The notes under the pieces are model-generated. The model was not told where the DNA came from. It searched no databases and worked only from the letters and a program-made list of their open reading frames with translations. Both the position numbers and the translations under genes were made by a program. Below are positions 48,979 through 59,388 of a DNA stretch of 64,000 bases, in pieces (the first letter of the stretch is position 1; every line of letters begins with the position of its first letter). The stretch lies in contig JALKBU010000074.1 in assembly GCA_023091735.1 (NCBI GenBank), positions 1 to 64,000 of the forward strand. The letters run 5' to 3'. Source of the DNA: Trichomonas tenax (taxonomy: Eukaryota; Parabasalia; Trichomonadida; Trichomonadidae).

Positions 48979-50655
48979 CTACGAGGTATCAAACTCTCCA
49001 GACGTTTCTACATAGTTCTGTATAGTTTGTAGTACCTGCTCCGCATCCTTTTCATGCATCAAACAGTCGTATATTTCATTAATCTTATCTGGATCTTCTT
49101 TTCTAGAAAGGATGTTTCTAAATACACCGACAGCAGAAGCAATCATACCTTGCTTCATTTCTTCGTCCATTTCATAGCCAGCGAGAACGTAGTAGGCCTT
49201 CATGGCGAAGTAGAACTGTCCCTGTGAGTAGCATTCAGACGAGATAATCTGCAAGATTGTCTTAGCGTCTTCAGCAACTGTGCACTGCGTATAGATCTCC
49301 CAGGCCTTCTCTGGTTTGCGATTCATGATAAAACACATACAGAGCCATGACGTGTAATAAAGCTCACGCAAGTATGCTGGGTTCTTGACAAGCAAGAAGA
49401 AGCGTTCAGCTTCAGCCCATCTGTTCAACTGTGCGAGAGTAATAGCTTTGTTGTAGTTAAATTCATCATACATCTTGAGATATTCTTCGACTGTTTGGAG
49501 AATCTTAAGGACAGATTCCCATTCGCGTTCTATAAACTTGTGCGTAGAAAGTGCCTGACGACCTTGGATAGTGTCACAGCGGTCTTCCATCTTTCCGAAT
49601 TCCTTGAAAACTTCGCTTGCGCCAGCAATCAAGTTTGGATCGCCGCTGACTTGTCCATAGGCGAAATCAACTGTTGCTTTGAGTAAAGATTCATTGATAT
49701 CGAGCGGCTGAAACTCCTGGAGCATGTTATATGCTTCGAGGGCGTTAGCTTCGCGCAAATATAATATACTTAAGTTTTGCCTTGCTTGTGGAATAACATC
49801 AACAAGTTTTGGAAGGATTGTGAAGCCATCGTCACCATCATGGAAAATGCATATGTTGTGGTTAATGAGGGCATCAACAAATCCATATGTTGCTGAACTG
49901 AATTTGCGAATTTGTAATAATTGAGATTCTGCAGTGTTTGGATCGTACAATTTGAGATAGTCACAGCTCTTAAGGTTCAACGCGACAGCAGAATCCGAGC
50001 TGAATTGCAAATATTGATCAACAGATTCATTTGATTGCTGATGTTGATCAAGTTTAAATTGACACATAGCAATGTATACGTTCAGAGCGATATAATCTGG
50101 ATGATCCGCAAGAAGTTTTTGATAAATATCAATGGCATCTTGATAATGCGATCTAATATAGTGAATAGCAGCAAGAGAAAGCTGATTCGGCAAAGTTCCG
50201 AGTAACTGCGAGTGTGTTTTGTAAAGTTGATCGTCATCATTTGTCTGCTGCGCAATGTGGAACAGAAGTCTAGTTTTATAATCACATTGCGGGCCTTTTT
50301 CTGCATAAGCGCGAGCTGCTTCGAAATCTCTTAAGTAAAATTCGCACGATGATATGTATAGATTTACTGTTGTATCTTCAGGGTCTGTTTCGAGTAATTT
50401 CTTGTAAATTTCGATGGCTTCTTCGTACTGTCCTAAGTGGAACGAGCTATATCCGTGCCAAAGCTGCATTTCCTTCGTGTATGGCTGATTTAGCTCTTTG
50501 TGTAAGAAATCAATGAAAGTTGCGGCCGCTGAATAGTCACGATTTGCGATATTGTCCAAAATTATCTGCTCATTCGTCTCAGTGGTGGGAATTACAACCT
50601 CCTCTGCCTGCGTAACGACCTGCGACTGCTTCTTCCTCTTTCCACCGACAATCAT
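48979..50655 (-). CDS. IFT56: Intraflagellar transport protein IFT56 (TTC26/DYF-13)
   Basis: 558 residues of TPR repeats, full length for the family (about 554 in animals). Diagnostic blocks include LWHGYSSFHLGQYEEAIEIY, TRLLFHIAQQTNDDDQLY, LSLAAIHYIRSHYQDAIDIY, LPKLVDVIPQARQNLSILYL, CDTIQGRQALS and YTSWLCMCFIMNRKPEKAWE. IFT56 belongs to IFT-B and carries motility proteins into the flagellum. AACCGTTT (minus strand, 50666-50673) just before the ATG matches the M3 core promoter. With the CEP131-like gene nearby it marks a flagellated organism. Confidence 0.96.
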   Translation of the reverse strand: MIVGGKRKKQSQVVTQAEEVVIPTTETNEQIILDNIANRDYSAAATFIDFLHKELNQPYTKEMQLWHGYSSFHLGQYEEAIEIYKKLLETDPEDTTVNLYISSCEFYLRDFEAARAYAEKGPQCDYKTRLLFHIAQQTNDDDQLYKTHSQLLGTLPNQLSLAAIHYIRSHYQDAIDIYQKLLADHPDYIALNVYIAMCQFKLDQHQQSNESVDQYLQFSSDSAVALNLKSCDYLKLYDPNTAESQLLQIRKFSSATYGFVDALINHNICIFHDGDDGFTILPKLVDVIPQARQNLSILYLREANALEAYNMLQEFQPLDINESLLKATVDFAYGQVSGDPNLIAGASEVFKEFGKMEDRCDTIQGRQALSTHKFIEREWESVLKILQTVEEYLKMYDEFNYNKAITLAQLNRWAEAERFFLLVKNPAYLRELYYTSWLCMCFIMNRKPEKAWEIYTQCTVAEDAKTILQIISSECYSQGQFYFAMKAYYVLAGYEMDEEMKQGMIASAVGVFRNILSRKEDPDKINEIYDCLMHEKDAEQVLQTIQNYVETSGEFDTS

Positions 50656-51479
50656 TTTTAATTTAAAACGGTTATTAAAATACGGTACTTTTTATTTCTC
50701 CAAATTCTGGCTGCGAGAATGCTGTCAGACGACTCAAGATTGCCTTTATAGGCATTTGGAAGGGACAAAGTCTCGTTTACACAAACAAAATGTGTTCTCA
50801 TAATTGTTCATTCATTTTCTGTTTGTGAGAATATTGTAAATTACTATACTTTATATATAATAGCTATTTCCAAAGCCAATTTATGAAGAGTCGCTTGAGT
50901 TTATTAAAAATTAATTCGTTCATTCTAATAAGCCATATATCTATTACAATTTTATTTAATTCAGAATAATATGATTGATGACAAAGTATTGCTTGAAATA
51001 AATAGTTCATATATTTTGAAGATTCAATTTCATGGTGAACTCATACTGTTTCTTGTACCATTAAATTATCATATACGAATTATAATGTAAAGATATGTTT
51101 AACATGGACAAAAATGCTAATATATCAAAAGTTTTATAATTATCAATATACCATTCAAAAATTCTATGAATTCCACTACAGAAGGGATAGCAAGTATGCT
51201 CCTATCGTATACAATAATAGAATCAATATATATATCAAATTGTTAAAATATAATGTTGCTTTTCGAATTCATATAATAATTCACTAATATTTTTGATTTA
51301 TCACTTGATTTGAGCTAATAAGAGAAATTAATTCATTTCGTATTAATCTTAAATATTAAGATTGCTGCAGTTAATGCGTATTCATATTTTCATGTAAGAA
51401 TATCATTTCAAAGTGAGTTATGAGTTACTAAACTTAATTGTTTTTTTTATTAATATTAAAAACATTAAAATAAGGATGC
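50656..51479. other. Intergenic region, no gene seen
   Basis: About 820 AT-rich bases upstream of IFT56 and downstream of the glycerophosphodiesterase. No sustained frame or repeat was recognised. Confidence 0.45.
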
Positions 51480-52658
51480 TTAGCATGAGTGGACGACCTT
51501 GGAGATTGGCTCACAGAAATCTGTGCAAATGCCCTTAACACCCATGCTGATTTGTTCTTTAACAGTTTTCTCTTCATAATTAAGCTTACCATAAGTATAA
51601 AGACTATAATCGTTAGAAATGACCTCATTTGGAATATCTCTGAACTTGAAAATCAACTCACTATCGAGAACGAAACCATTAATTCCGATTTCTTTGTGTG
51701 TGTTGATGCATGACTTTAATCTCCTAAGAGCGATCTCGTCTGTCTCAAATGTGTCAGAGCAAGAGAGTTGGTAAACTGGATACTTGTTCTGCTTGTGTTT
51801 GAGGATAATTGCGGACATTGGATCAAATGTTGAGAAAATGATCTTTCTTGTTCCAATGTGCTGATTAATGACTTCAAGAACTGCATCAAGGAACATATTA
51901 CGCTCTGGGAATGCAACCTTTGGGAATAATCTCGCTTCTTCAAAAATGGATTTGATTTCGATATCGATCGGAATGGATTCAGAAAGTTCTGTCAATATTT
52001 CCTTTAGTGATGGAACAGGTGTCTTCCAACACGTTTCCATTCCCCAATCGATATATTGCTGAAAAGTGAGTTGATAGACTGCATACTCATAAGTACCATT
52101 CTCGGCTGTTATTGGTTGCTCGTTCGGGATTGGTTTGTTTGTCTTGATAGTGAAATCGTGCCAAATAACTGGAATATGGTCCTTAGTGAATTGGACATCG
52201 AGTTCAATCATGTCAGCACCATGCTTAGCTGCATAGTTGAAAGATGGTATTGAGTTCTCGAGCATTGATGTAGAAACTTTGTTCATTCCAAAACCGCGGT
52301 GACCAATGCAAAGAGTATTCTTGAATTCATTCTCAACACGAGCATACATGTTCGAAATGCTTGATGTAAAGAGGCAAATATCCATGAAACTGATGAAATT
52401 CGTTTTAGATCCATTCTCCAAAAATACTGGGAACTGGTAAATTCCTCTGTGAGCCAAATCAGACTGAATACACACATACGCAGCCTGGTTTCCGATTAGT
52501 ACAGGGAGCTTTAGTTCGTATTGATTTGGTTTCTGTTGAAATGCATGAATTCCATAAATATAAGGACGAATGCTGTGCAACTTAAGACCACCAACATTCA
52601 CTTGCTGATACTCAAAATCGCCTTTTCTGTCTACTTCGATGAACGCAACAAAATACAT
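51480..52658 (-). CDS. Glycerophosphodiester phosphodiesterase (GDPD)
   Basis: 392 residues. A GDPD TIM barrel spans about 115-390 with catalytic His120 in IGHRGFG, Glu134/Asn135 (LENSIPSF), metal-binding Glu152 and Asp154 (IELDVQ) and His167 (VIWHDF). It hydrolyses glycerophosphodiesters to glycerol-3-phosphate and an alcohol. The extra N-terminal 110 residues are beta-rich and resemble the region before the barrel in eukaryotic GDE1/GPCPD1-like enzymes. No signal peptide is seen, so it is probably cytosolic and acts in phospholipid turnover. Confidence 0.93.
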   Translation of the reverse strand: MYFVAFIEVDRKGDFEYQQVNVGGLKLHSIRPYIYGIHAFQQKPNQYELKLPVLIGNQAAYVCIQSDLAHRGIYQFPVFLENGSKTNFISFMDICLFTSSISNMYARVENEFKNTLCIGHRGFGMNKVSTSMLENSIPSFNYAAKHGADMIELDVQFTKDHIPVIWHDFTIKTNKPIPNEQPITAENGTYEYAVYQLTFQQYIDWGMETCWKTPVPSLKEILTELSESIPIDIEIKSIFEEARLFPKVAFPERNMFLDAVLEVINQHIGTRKIIFSTFDPMSAIILKHKQNKYPVYQLSCSDTFETDEIALRRLKSCINTHKEIGINGFVLDSELIFKFRDIPNEVISNDYSLYTYGKLNYEEKTVKEQISMGVKGICTDFCEPISKVVHSC

Positions 52659-53561
52659 TTTAAATATATTTCAATACCCTCTCAAAACAAAATTTCGTTT
52701 TGAGCCAATACAACTTTATATCACTGTAAATAACAAAATTACAAAGACAAAAAAGTTGGAGAATATTTTGAGGCAATTTATTTTATTCTGTTAAATATCA
52801 TGATATATGATATTACATCTACATATGATCGTTTGTGAATTTGAGAATTACCTGCTTTGTAAAATTCAATTTTAAGCCGATAGAATGAACATTTATATTG
52901 TTATTTATCGATTTATTTACTTTTTAGAAAATGAGTTTTGAAAAGTTTATTTTGATTCAACAAAACAGATTTACTAACAGTGGTACTTCTAAATTTATAA
53001 TAATTTTATTTTTCAGCTCATCGTGACACTTTTTAATATAAAAATTTAATGATCAACAAGCAAACTCATTATAATCATCACTGAGTCATGAAATTTATTT
53101 TACACATATTTTTAGTGGACAAACAATGAAAGTTTATTTTGTTGCATTTTAGATTTTCACGATTTGCAAATATTCGTCTCAAAAATATGATTACCTAATG
53201 AAATTTGCTACTTTGCGTTCGTAACAATTCTTTCCTACGTATATGGGACCTTTATATCGACAAATTTTGCAAAAATATGTGTTTTCCTAATTTGGAAATC
53301 GAAAATGCATGAATAAGCTCAGAGGAATGATGTCACGATACAACACTGAGTCCAAATATGTTGCTTTTGAAGCGTGATGCGACAGCGTGAGAAAAAAGTT
53401 TCGTCAAATATGAAACGAGCGTCCAATTCATGTAATTTGATAAAGCAATGATTGTTAATACCATTGTTATTGGCCACTGAATCATTTGTCTATGAATATT
53501 TCAAAAAAATAAGTCATCTACCTTTCTAGAAAAGTGACAAATTTACATGTCAAAATTTTTC
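52659..53561. other. Intergenic region, no gene seen
   Basis: About 900 AT-rich bases. The last 30 bases hold AAAGTGACAAATTTACATGT followed by CAAAATTTTT, the extended Inr-like motif, before the Myb-like pseudogene. Confidence 0.45.
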
Positions 53562-54393
53562 ATGGAGGCAACACATGTTGATGAAACAAACAGAACACAA
53601 GATGAAATTGATGCAAGATCAAGCGAGATTCAACTTTGACGTGAAAGAAGGGAAATTGAACGAATTCTCCACCGAACCCAAAATAGAAGACATCCAGACG
53701 TCGAAGAGAGATTAAAAGAAACCGATAAAGTTCTGATTCAGGAATGAAATCAAGCACTAGCTGATGATCATAATGAGTTTGAACAACATTATCGAGAGCT
53801 CATTCAACAATCGCAAAATTCACCGGTGTCTGAAAAAGATGATGAACAAACAATTGCTGAAAAAAGAAGGCAAAATGGAATTATCCAGCCGGGTGGCCAC
53901 CTTAATAACTTTACTATTCCTCATGTTATAACACCTGAAGAAGATATATTTCTGCTAAGAATATACAGATTTCGAGCCTGAAAACAAATGGACAAAAATT
54001 GCAGAACAATCAAAATTGCCTTGGATGACCACAAGAATTGCTAAATGGCGTATTAAATACCTTTATTGGTTGAGTTACGAACGATTCACAATCCTTAGAA
54101 TAGAACCAATCTCAGGAACACACTTAGCAAATGTTCACTCTCAATTAACTGCGCCCCTCGAAAAGCATATATATTATACTACAGATAATTTAAACCAGAT
54201 AGCAAACAGTAAAACTGTTCCATTAGATAAAGACCCTATTTATGTTAGTGATAGTGACAGTAGTGTGTCAGATATCCCAAGCAAAGGGGCCGATGCAATG
54301 GAGTATCTGAGTGATCCACATCTTTATAGTGAGGATCACTCAGAGTTTAACGAAGAACAGCTTAGTTCAGGTGATCTACTCGAAGATGATTAA
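53562..54393 (+). pseudogene. Myb-like DNA-binding protein pseudogene
   Basis: Starting MEATHVDETN, the frame meets TGA stops at 53637-53639 and 53745-53747. A frameshift near 53960 then moves the rest into the frame that ends at 54393. Across the shift a Myb/SANT repeat is visible: ITPEEDIFLL, then NKWTKIAEQSKLPWMTTRIA and KWRIKYLYWL. The C-terminal part is acidic and Ser/Asp-rich, like an activation region. Its end lies about 50 bases from the homologous end of the repeat element at 54440-54765, so it may have been carried by that element. Confidence 0.7.
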
Positions 54394-54439
54394 TTTTCTG
54401 AGTGATCAAATTATTTGATTTGAGTCATATGTAATTATA

Positions 54440-54765
54440 TTAATTTATTATGTTTAGCATTGTTTCTATTGTTTGTTGTCTTGTTTTACAAAAGATTTAT
54501 TGTTTCTTGGCCTAGTTTGTGGGAGATTAGATCTGATATCTCATGAATTTTAGGTATTTTTCCTTGTTTCGAGTACAGATATATGGGTCATGGTTTTCCG
54601 ATGATTGTTCATATTGTTCACGATTTTTCCTTCTAACACACGGGGCTAAAAATTAAAATGTGCCAAAGGGAGTACTGCTGTGATCAAATATTTTCACAAT
54701 ATCTCACAGAAAAATTCAATGAGTTGTCTCAATTTTCAGCAATACTCCCTTTTACACATCAGTTG
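54440..54765. mobile_element. Second copy of the TIR element right end
   Basis: Homologous along its length to about 35705-36024. Shared words include TTACAAAAGA(A/T)TTATTGTTT, GGCCTAGTTT and AGATCTGATAT, and the ends CACGATTTTTCCTTC and CACATCAGTT correspond closely. It ends with a foldback: 54658-54680 and the reverse complement of 54737-54759 match at 20 of 23 bases. The arm sequence differs from that of the other copy. No matching left end was found in the window. Confidence 0.75.
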
Positions 54766-54999
54766 ATAAAATTAGTAAAGTTATCAATGTAAAATTTAAC
54801 AATACATTATATAAGTAAAACGATGTTATGGTCCTTTGCCTGCATTATAAATGAACTATAAGCTAATTTTTAACAGTTGTCGGTTCTACTGTAACCTCCA
54901 AAATGTCAGTTTTTGAATTTGGACGTAACAAAGTTGCAAATCTGACACGTAAACTGAAAAATTAAAAATAATAAGGGGCGGAAAAACTATTAAGTTTGA

Positions 55000-55219
55000 T
55001 TGAGCGCATAGTGCAGTGGGATAAAGGTTACCTATGCTCATTGACTCGGGCCCGATGCATTTTCTTTCTTTTGTAAAATGGATCTTTTTAATGCTTTTGT
55101 ACGGAAATACTAGAAGGGCGGGTGTAAGACCGAGGCGCTTGCAAAGCGCCGAGCTATTGAGAGATACAACTGTGAATGCGCCGCAGAGAATTAGCGATTG
55201 CCTTTGCAACAACTTTTTT
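55000..55219 (+). ncRNA. Possible structured RNA locus with box A-like motif
   Basis: This segment is GC-richer than its surroundings. TAGTGCAGTGGG at 55009-55020 matches the tRNA box A consensus, GACTCGGGCCC about 34 bases on is a poor box B, and GGCGCTT-gca-AAGCGCC at 55134-55150 is a perfect hairpin. Six T at 55214-55219 could end pol III transcription. No standard tRNA fold, snRNA, SRP or RNase P signature was recognised. Overlapping frames on both strands look non-protein. Confidence 0.25.
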
Positions 55220-55234
55220 GGCTAAAAATCAGAG

Positions 55235-55286
55235 CAACCGATGACGATTCAATGGCTTCGCTACGCCATTGAATCGTCATCAGTTG
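55235..55286. repeat. 22-base inverted repeat with 8-base loop
   Basis: CAACCGATGACGATTCAATG (plus GC) at 55235-55256 pairs with 55265-55286 at 21 of 22 positions around the loop TTCGCTAC. It lies 95 bases before the BspA-like start codon, just after the T6 run. Confidence 0.9.
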
Positions 55287-55319
55287 TGGAAAAATTCGTA
55301 AAATAACTGGGGAAATGGT

Positions 55320-55380
55320 GCCAAAATTTACATGTCAGATTCACACTTTTGTTACGGGCTTTTTTTGAATAATTTATATA
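55320..55380 (+). promoter_or_regulatory. Leader of the BspA-like gene with extended Inr-like motif
   Basis: TTTACATGTCA occurs at about 55325-55336, followed by TTCACACTTTTG and then the ATG at 55381. The word is the same as before several other genes here. Confidence 0.4.
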
Positions 55381-57000
55381 ATGTTTTTGCTTATTTTTTC
55401 CGCCCTGTGCGCACCGCGGGCAACATACGATGCTGCAACGAGCACCCTCACTATCCAGGCAGACGAGGCTTACTCTAAAGACGTCTTGAAAGATATTGGA
55501 TCTGAAATTCCTCCACCACCAGTAGATATTAAAGTCGTGATTAAAGGCTCATATAACGAAATTCCTGCAGGCTTATTTTATCAATTCCAACCAAATATAA
55601 TTAATCTCGATATTCAAGCACCGATTAACCAAATTAATGATGCGGCTTTCAAGGAAGCAAAAATAACAAAATTCATCGCCAATAGACAGCTTTATCATAT
55701 ATACAAGGAAGCATTCGCTTCTTCATCAATCACAGAATTTCGCTACAGAAATTCGATAATGACATATTCAGAGCGCGCATTTTATAACTGCCAAAAACTC
55801 ACTATCTTCTTGCAAGTAGAGAACGACGATTCTACAATATTACCAGGATGGGGAAAGTATCTCGGCTCAAGCCTCTTTGAGGGTTGCATTATGTTGACAC
55901 AAGTCAGCCTTCCAGCAGATATTATACATTTTACCGAACCTGCAATATTTAAGGCAACTGGTATTAAAACAATCACTTTTCCATCAGGCGTCAACAACAT
56001 TCCTTCATCGTGCTTCATGGATAGTCAAATCATGCAAATAAATCTCAAGGGAATCCGCTATGTCGGTTCAATGGCTTTCTATAATTGTTTGTATTTGCAG
56101 ACCATCGATTTTGGCACAGATGTTGAACATGTTTACGGAAGTGCCTTTTGGCTTTGCAAATCATTACAATCGATAACAATGTCCCCAAAGATCCTTACAT
56201 TAGGCGATAGTTGTTTCGTGGAATGCACAAAGCTTACAACGGCCAACCTCGCGAACATAATAACAATCAATAGGAACGCTTTTACCTTATGTTCACAATT
56301 ATCGACTATTACAATGGAGAAAGTTGAGACTATCTACGACAACGCTTTCATTGGATGCGCGTTAACTAATCTTGTTATTCGCTCGGCAATTAAATATATC
56401 GGTCCATCAGCATTTTCAAATTGCCCTAATCTCGAGACAGTCGAGATTGAGAGCTCGAACAGAATCAACATCTCCGAGCTTGTCTTCAAGAACTCAAACA
56501 AGCTCACTCAGATAACGATTAAGGGATTCTTCAAATATGTGAACCCGGCTGCCTTTGATTCAACCTCTTCCCTTTCTAAAATCATATACTGCGGCGAAGA
56601 AGATATCAATACTCGCCTCAACCCACATAGCCCCGCCCTTGACATCGAAGTCACAAATGAGTATTCTTTATCAACATTTGGCGGTATCTATGTTAAGAAG
56701 ACAACATTGCCTCAGTGTGCCGTCCCACGTACACAAACACCAACTTCACCACCATCATCATCTTCCGGTGGAAATCCCGCAACATCAACACCAAAGCCTC
56801 AATCTGAAACAGAAGCTGCAATTCGTTACGTTCAAGTAGCAGACTCTAAGGCCGTTGCTGCAGTTGCTACCATTTTCACTATTATATTCTTATTGATTAT
56901 TGTTGTTGGCTTTGTCCTCTTCTGGTTCAGAAAGAAGATCTTCAGAAAAGAAGAGCTTTCTCCAGATGAGCAGAATATTCTTAAAGTTACCCTCGTATAA
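55381..57000 (+). CDS. BspA-like LRR_5 surface protein with C-terminal TM helix
   Basis: 539 residues. The N-terminus MFLLIFSALCAPRA is a short signal peptide. From about residue 70 to 430 there are BspA/TpLRR-type repeats of about 23 residues with the INDAAFKEA, YSERAFYNCQKLT and VYGSAFWLCKSLQSITM pattern. A Pro/Ser/Thr stalk (TPTSPPSSSSGG) follows. One membrane helix (about 491-514) and a charged cytosolic tail (RKKIFRKEELSPDEQ) complete it. This is the typical TvBspA-like architecture of trichomonads, linked to surface adhesion and host or bacterial contact. The frame is intact and the stop reads TAAA. Confidence 0.95.
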   Translation: MFLLIFSALCAPRATYDAATSTLTIQADEAYSKDVLKDIGSEIPPPPVDIKVVIKGSYNEIPAGLFYQFQPNIINLDIQAPINQINDAAFKEAKITKFIANRQLYHIYKEAFASSSITEFRYRNSIMTYSERAFYNCQKLTIFLQVENDDSTILPGWGKYLGSSLFEGCIMLTQVSLPADIIHFTEPAIFKATGIKTITFPSGVNNIPSSCFMDSQIMQINLKGIRYVGSMAFYNCLYLQTIDFGTDVEHVYGSAFWLCKSLQSITMSPKILTLGDSCFVECTKLTTANLANIITINRNAFTLCSQLSTITMEKVETIYDNAFIGCALTNLVIRSAIKYIGPSAFSNCPNLETVEIESSNRINISELVFKNSNKLTQITIKGFFKYVNPAAFDSTSSLSKIIYCGEEDINTRLNPHSPALDIEVTNEYSLSTFGGIYVKKTTLPQCAVPRTQTPTSPPSSSSGGNPATSTPKPQSETEAAIRYVQVADSKAVAAVATIFTIIFLLIIVVGFVLFWFRKKIFRKEELSPDEQNILKVTLV

Positions 57001-57359
57001 ATTTAATTTTATTATTAATTAATATATTGCAAAATAATACAATTTAGCTGTGGCCAATATGAATAACCATTCCATGAGATGGTAGATTCTTTGAAAGATA
57101 ACTGCTTATAACTGATTTCGAAAATATGAAATTGAAATATATCAATCTTCCATGACTCATCTTTATAGGGAAAGCTCATTTTTCATTATTCTATTTATTT
57201 TCAAATTCCTTTTAGGAAATTGCCTTAATTTAGAAATTCAATAGTATTATTCGCATTATTATATTTTTAACAACTATCCATATGTTGCAAGGAGTCATTG
57301 AAATAATATACAAAGGTTTATTAAGTACAAAAAAATCGATAAATTGATTTTTGTTGGAA
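57001..57359. other. Convergent intergenic region, no gene seen
   Basis: About 360 AT-rich bases between the BspA-like gene and the split gene. Nothing was recognised. Confidence 0.4.
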
Positions 57360-58631
57360 TCATGAATAATGAACTATCATATCACAATCGTGGACATCCA
57401 GTGATGGACTGTAAGTGTATTGCTCGTCTAATTTAACATAGTTCTCCCGAAACTTATCTTGAATAATTTTTGCATTTTTCTCAATTGAAATGCAGCAGTA
57501 CTTACCTATATTTTGATACTGTATTCCAATAACGCCATAAGGAGCAAGAATTCTAAGTAGCTTTGCTTCAAAGTTAGCAGGAAAACCTTGGAAACCAAAT
57601 GCAGCCAGTTTCATGTCTGGTTTCAAAGAAGGATCTCCACTTATTAAATTATTTCCCGCTCTTTTAACTAGTGTATCTGATTTGGCATCGGCTGAACTTT
57701 CTAGTGTGTATCTGATCTTTAAATAATCGCCATATTCAGTGATAGAAAGAAGATGACTGAAATATTTCAGAGAAAAGAATTTCGGGAGCATTGTTAACTG
57801 CTTAATGGAGGATTTGTGAATGCAGGCATATTCAATACTACTATTAGGTAAGTCCTCTTTTGAAAGTACAAAATAAACAATATTACAACCTATTCTAAAT
57901 AGCTTATTGAAAACATTGAATATGGGGTCTTGTGAAACAGCGGACGTATTTACCAATGAATAGACAAATAATTGAACTTTAGAGTTGTGTTTATTAATTG
58001 AAAATGATATATATATTTCTGATTTGCCACCGTTATTTGTGTTTAATAATTGATGAATTTTAAGCAATGATTTATCCTTTGGTTCCAAAATATGTTCACC
58101 CTTTATTAATGCTGTTTTTATCCTATAGTGCTCAATGTGTATTTTTTTGTCTACAAATGGATCATTTTCACTCTTCAGAATGACACGAAAATAAGGATAA
58201 AATTTTGGATCCATTGTAGCAACATGCAAGAAATATATTACCTGAGCGCCAATTGAACTGGAATTATCAATTTCAATATTATCAATGCTCGAAATATCTG
58301 TTGGATATAATAATTTTCTGCACATTTTCCTAACTTTTTAAAGGAATTGATGTTTACAAACGATTGAAAATGTGAATTGTTTAATTTTCATTATTTCTGT
58401 AAGTACACGAATGTTTTTCATTGTGTAATATAGCATCGTAACCAGCCTATTATTGTATTCGTTCATTAAACTTTCTTTATCCCTTAATTTATACCAAACC
58501 GCGACATACAAATTTGTGTTGAAAGTACTTAATGAGAAAGGAAAGCACAAATCCGCATCGCCGCTAAGTCTGTCAAGTTTTAGATTGACTTCTGTTTGGA
58601 ATACAGCAAGCGTGAAATGCCTTCCATCCAT
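57360..58631 (-). pseudogene. Single gene split by one in-frame TAA, unrecognised
   Basis: Two frames, 58631-58338 (97 codons, MDGRHFTLAVFQTEVN...) and 58325-57360 (321 codons, MCRKLLYPTDIS...), lie in the same reading frame. Only one TAA at 58340-58338 and four codons separate them, leaving no room for a second promoter. Together they would make a protein of about 423 residues with mixed alpha/beta character and no membrane helix. I do not recognise the family. It could be a fresh nonsense mutation, a readthrough gene or a sequencing error. The leader (TTTACATGCC, ATGTCAAATTTTTG) looks like a normal promoter. Confidence 0.6.
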
Positions 58632-59388
58632 AATTTTAAGTAGTCAAAAAAATCACAAAAATTTGACATGAAATGATAACTTTTTTCATTATTTGGCATG
58701 TAAAGTGTCAACAAAAAGGAAGCACTTCATCGCAATCATGATCCAGCCAAAAAAATACGGAAAATAAAGAAAAAATAAATGCGCATTGAGGTCAATCAAA
58801 TATTTTAAAGCTACAAGTTTATTCATTTCTTCTTTCAATTTTGCTATTTTTTCATAAATTGGCTTTTTATCTATTATGAAAAAACTAAACATAACAACAG
58901 CTAAGACATCTAGCCTTTGTTATATAAGGCAGCTGAGACGCCGATTTTTTCGTGCTGCTCTATTGTAACTTTTTTGATGTCAGTGTTATTGTCGTGTAAA
59001 TCTATTTTACATGACAATATGAAATTTACATGTCATAATTCTAAAATATAGGACTTTTTTCGATTGATGAGCAAGTTAGTTGATTGTTTAGATGTGAATT
59101 GAAGTGCCTATCACAGGTGAATCTAAAGGACCATTAACTTTTTGAAATGGTGAAAGAGAAAACTATGGAAATTGGACATTCCAATAAAAAAAAGATGTAT
59201 TGAAACAAATATATATTTCATTACTACCGTCGAATATATCATCTGTTGCTTGTTTGATGTAATGCTATCATACTTATAATGATCAAATACTTTTAATAAT
59301 CTGAGAAAAAAATTTATAGTGAGAAAAATAATGACATGTAAATGTCATATTTTGTCGTGTAAATGAAAATCTCTGTCAAAAAAAATAT
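58632..59388. promoter_or_regulatory. Divergent promoter region rich in ACRTGTCA words
   Basis: Between the split gene and the tandem-Ubl gene lie TTTGACATGAAA and GGCATGTAAAGTGTCA (left side), then GTCGTGTAAA, TTTACATGACA, TTTACATGTCA, TGACATGTAAATGTCA and GTCGTGTAAA (right side). The last ones are within 60 bases of the ATG at 59389. No other gene is seen; a frame at 58689-58892 is not supported. Confidence 0.45.

Noticed and set aside
53637..53747. TGA reassigned to an amino acid, because two in-frame TGA occur in the Myb-like frame
   Set aside because: The same gene has a frameshift, other broken genes here carry TAA or TAG, and intact genes show no internal TGA.
55000..55070. A standard tRNA gene
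   Set aside because: Box B is poor, the spacing is about 10 bases short and no cloverleaf could be drawn.
54886..55225. Protein-coding frames on both strands across the GC-rich island
   Set aside because: They overlap, lack family features, and the sequence has hairpins and a box A-like motif instead.
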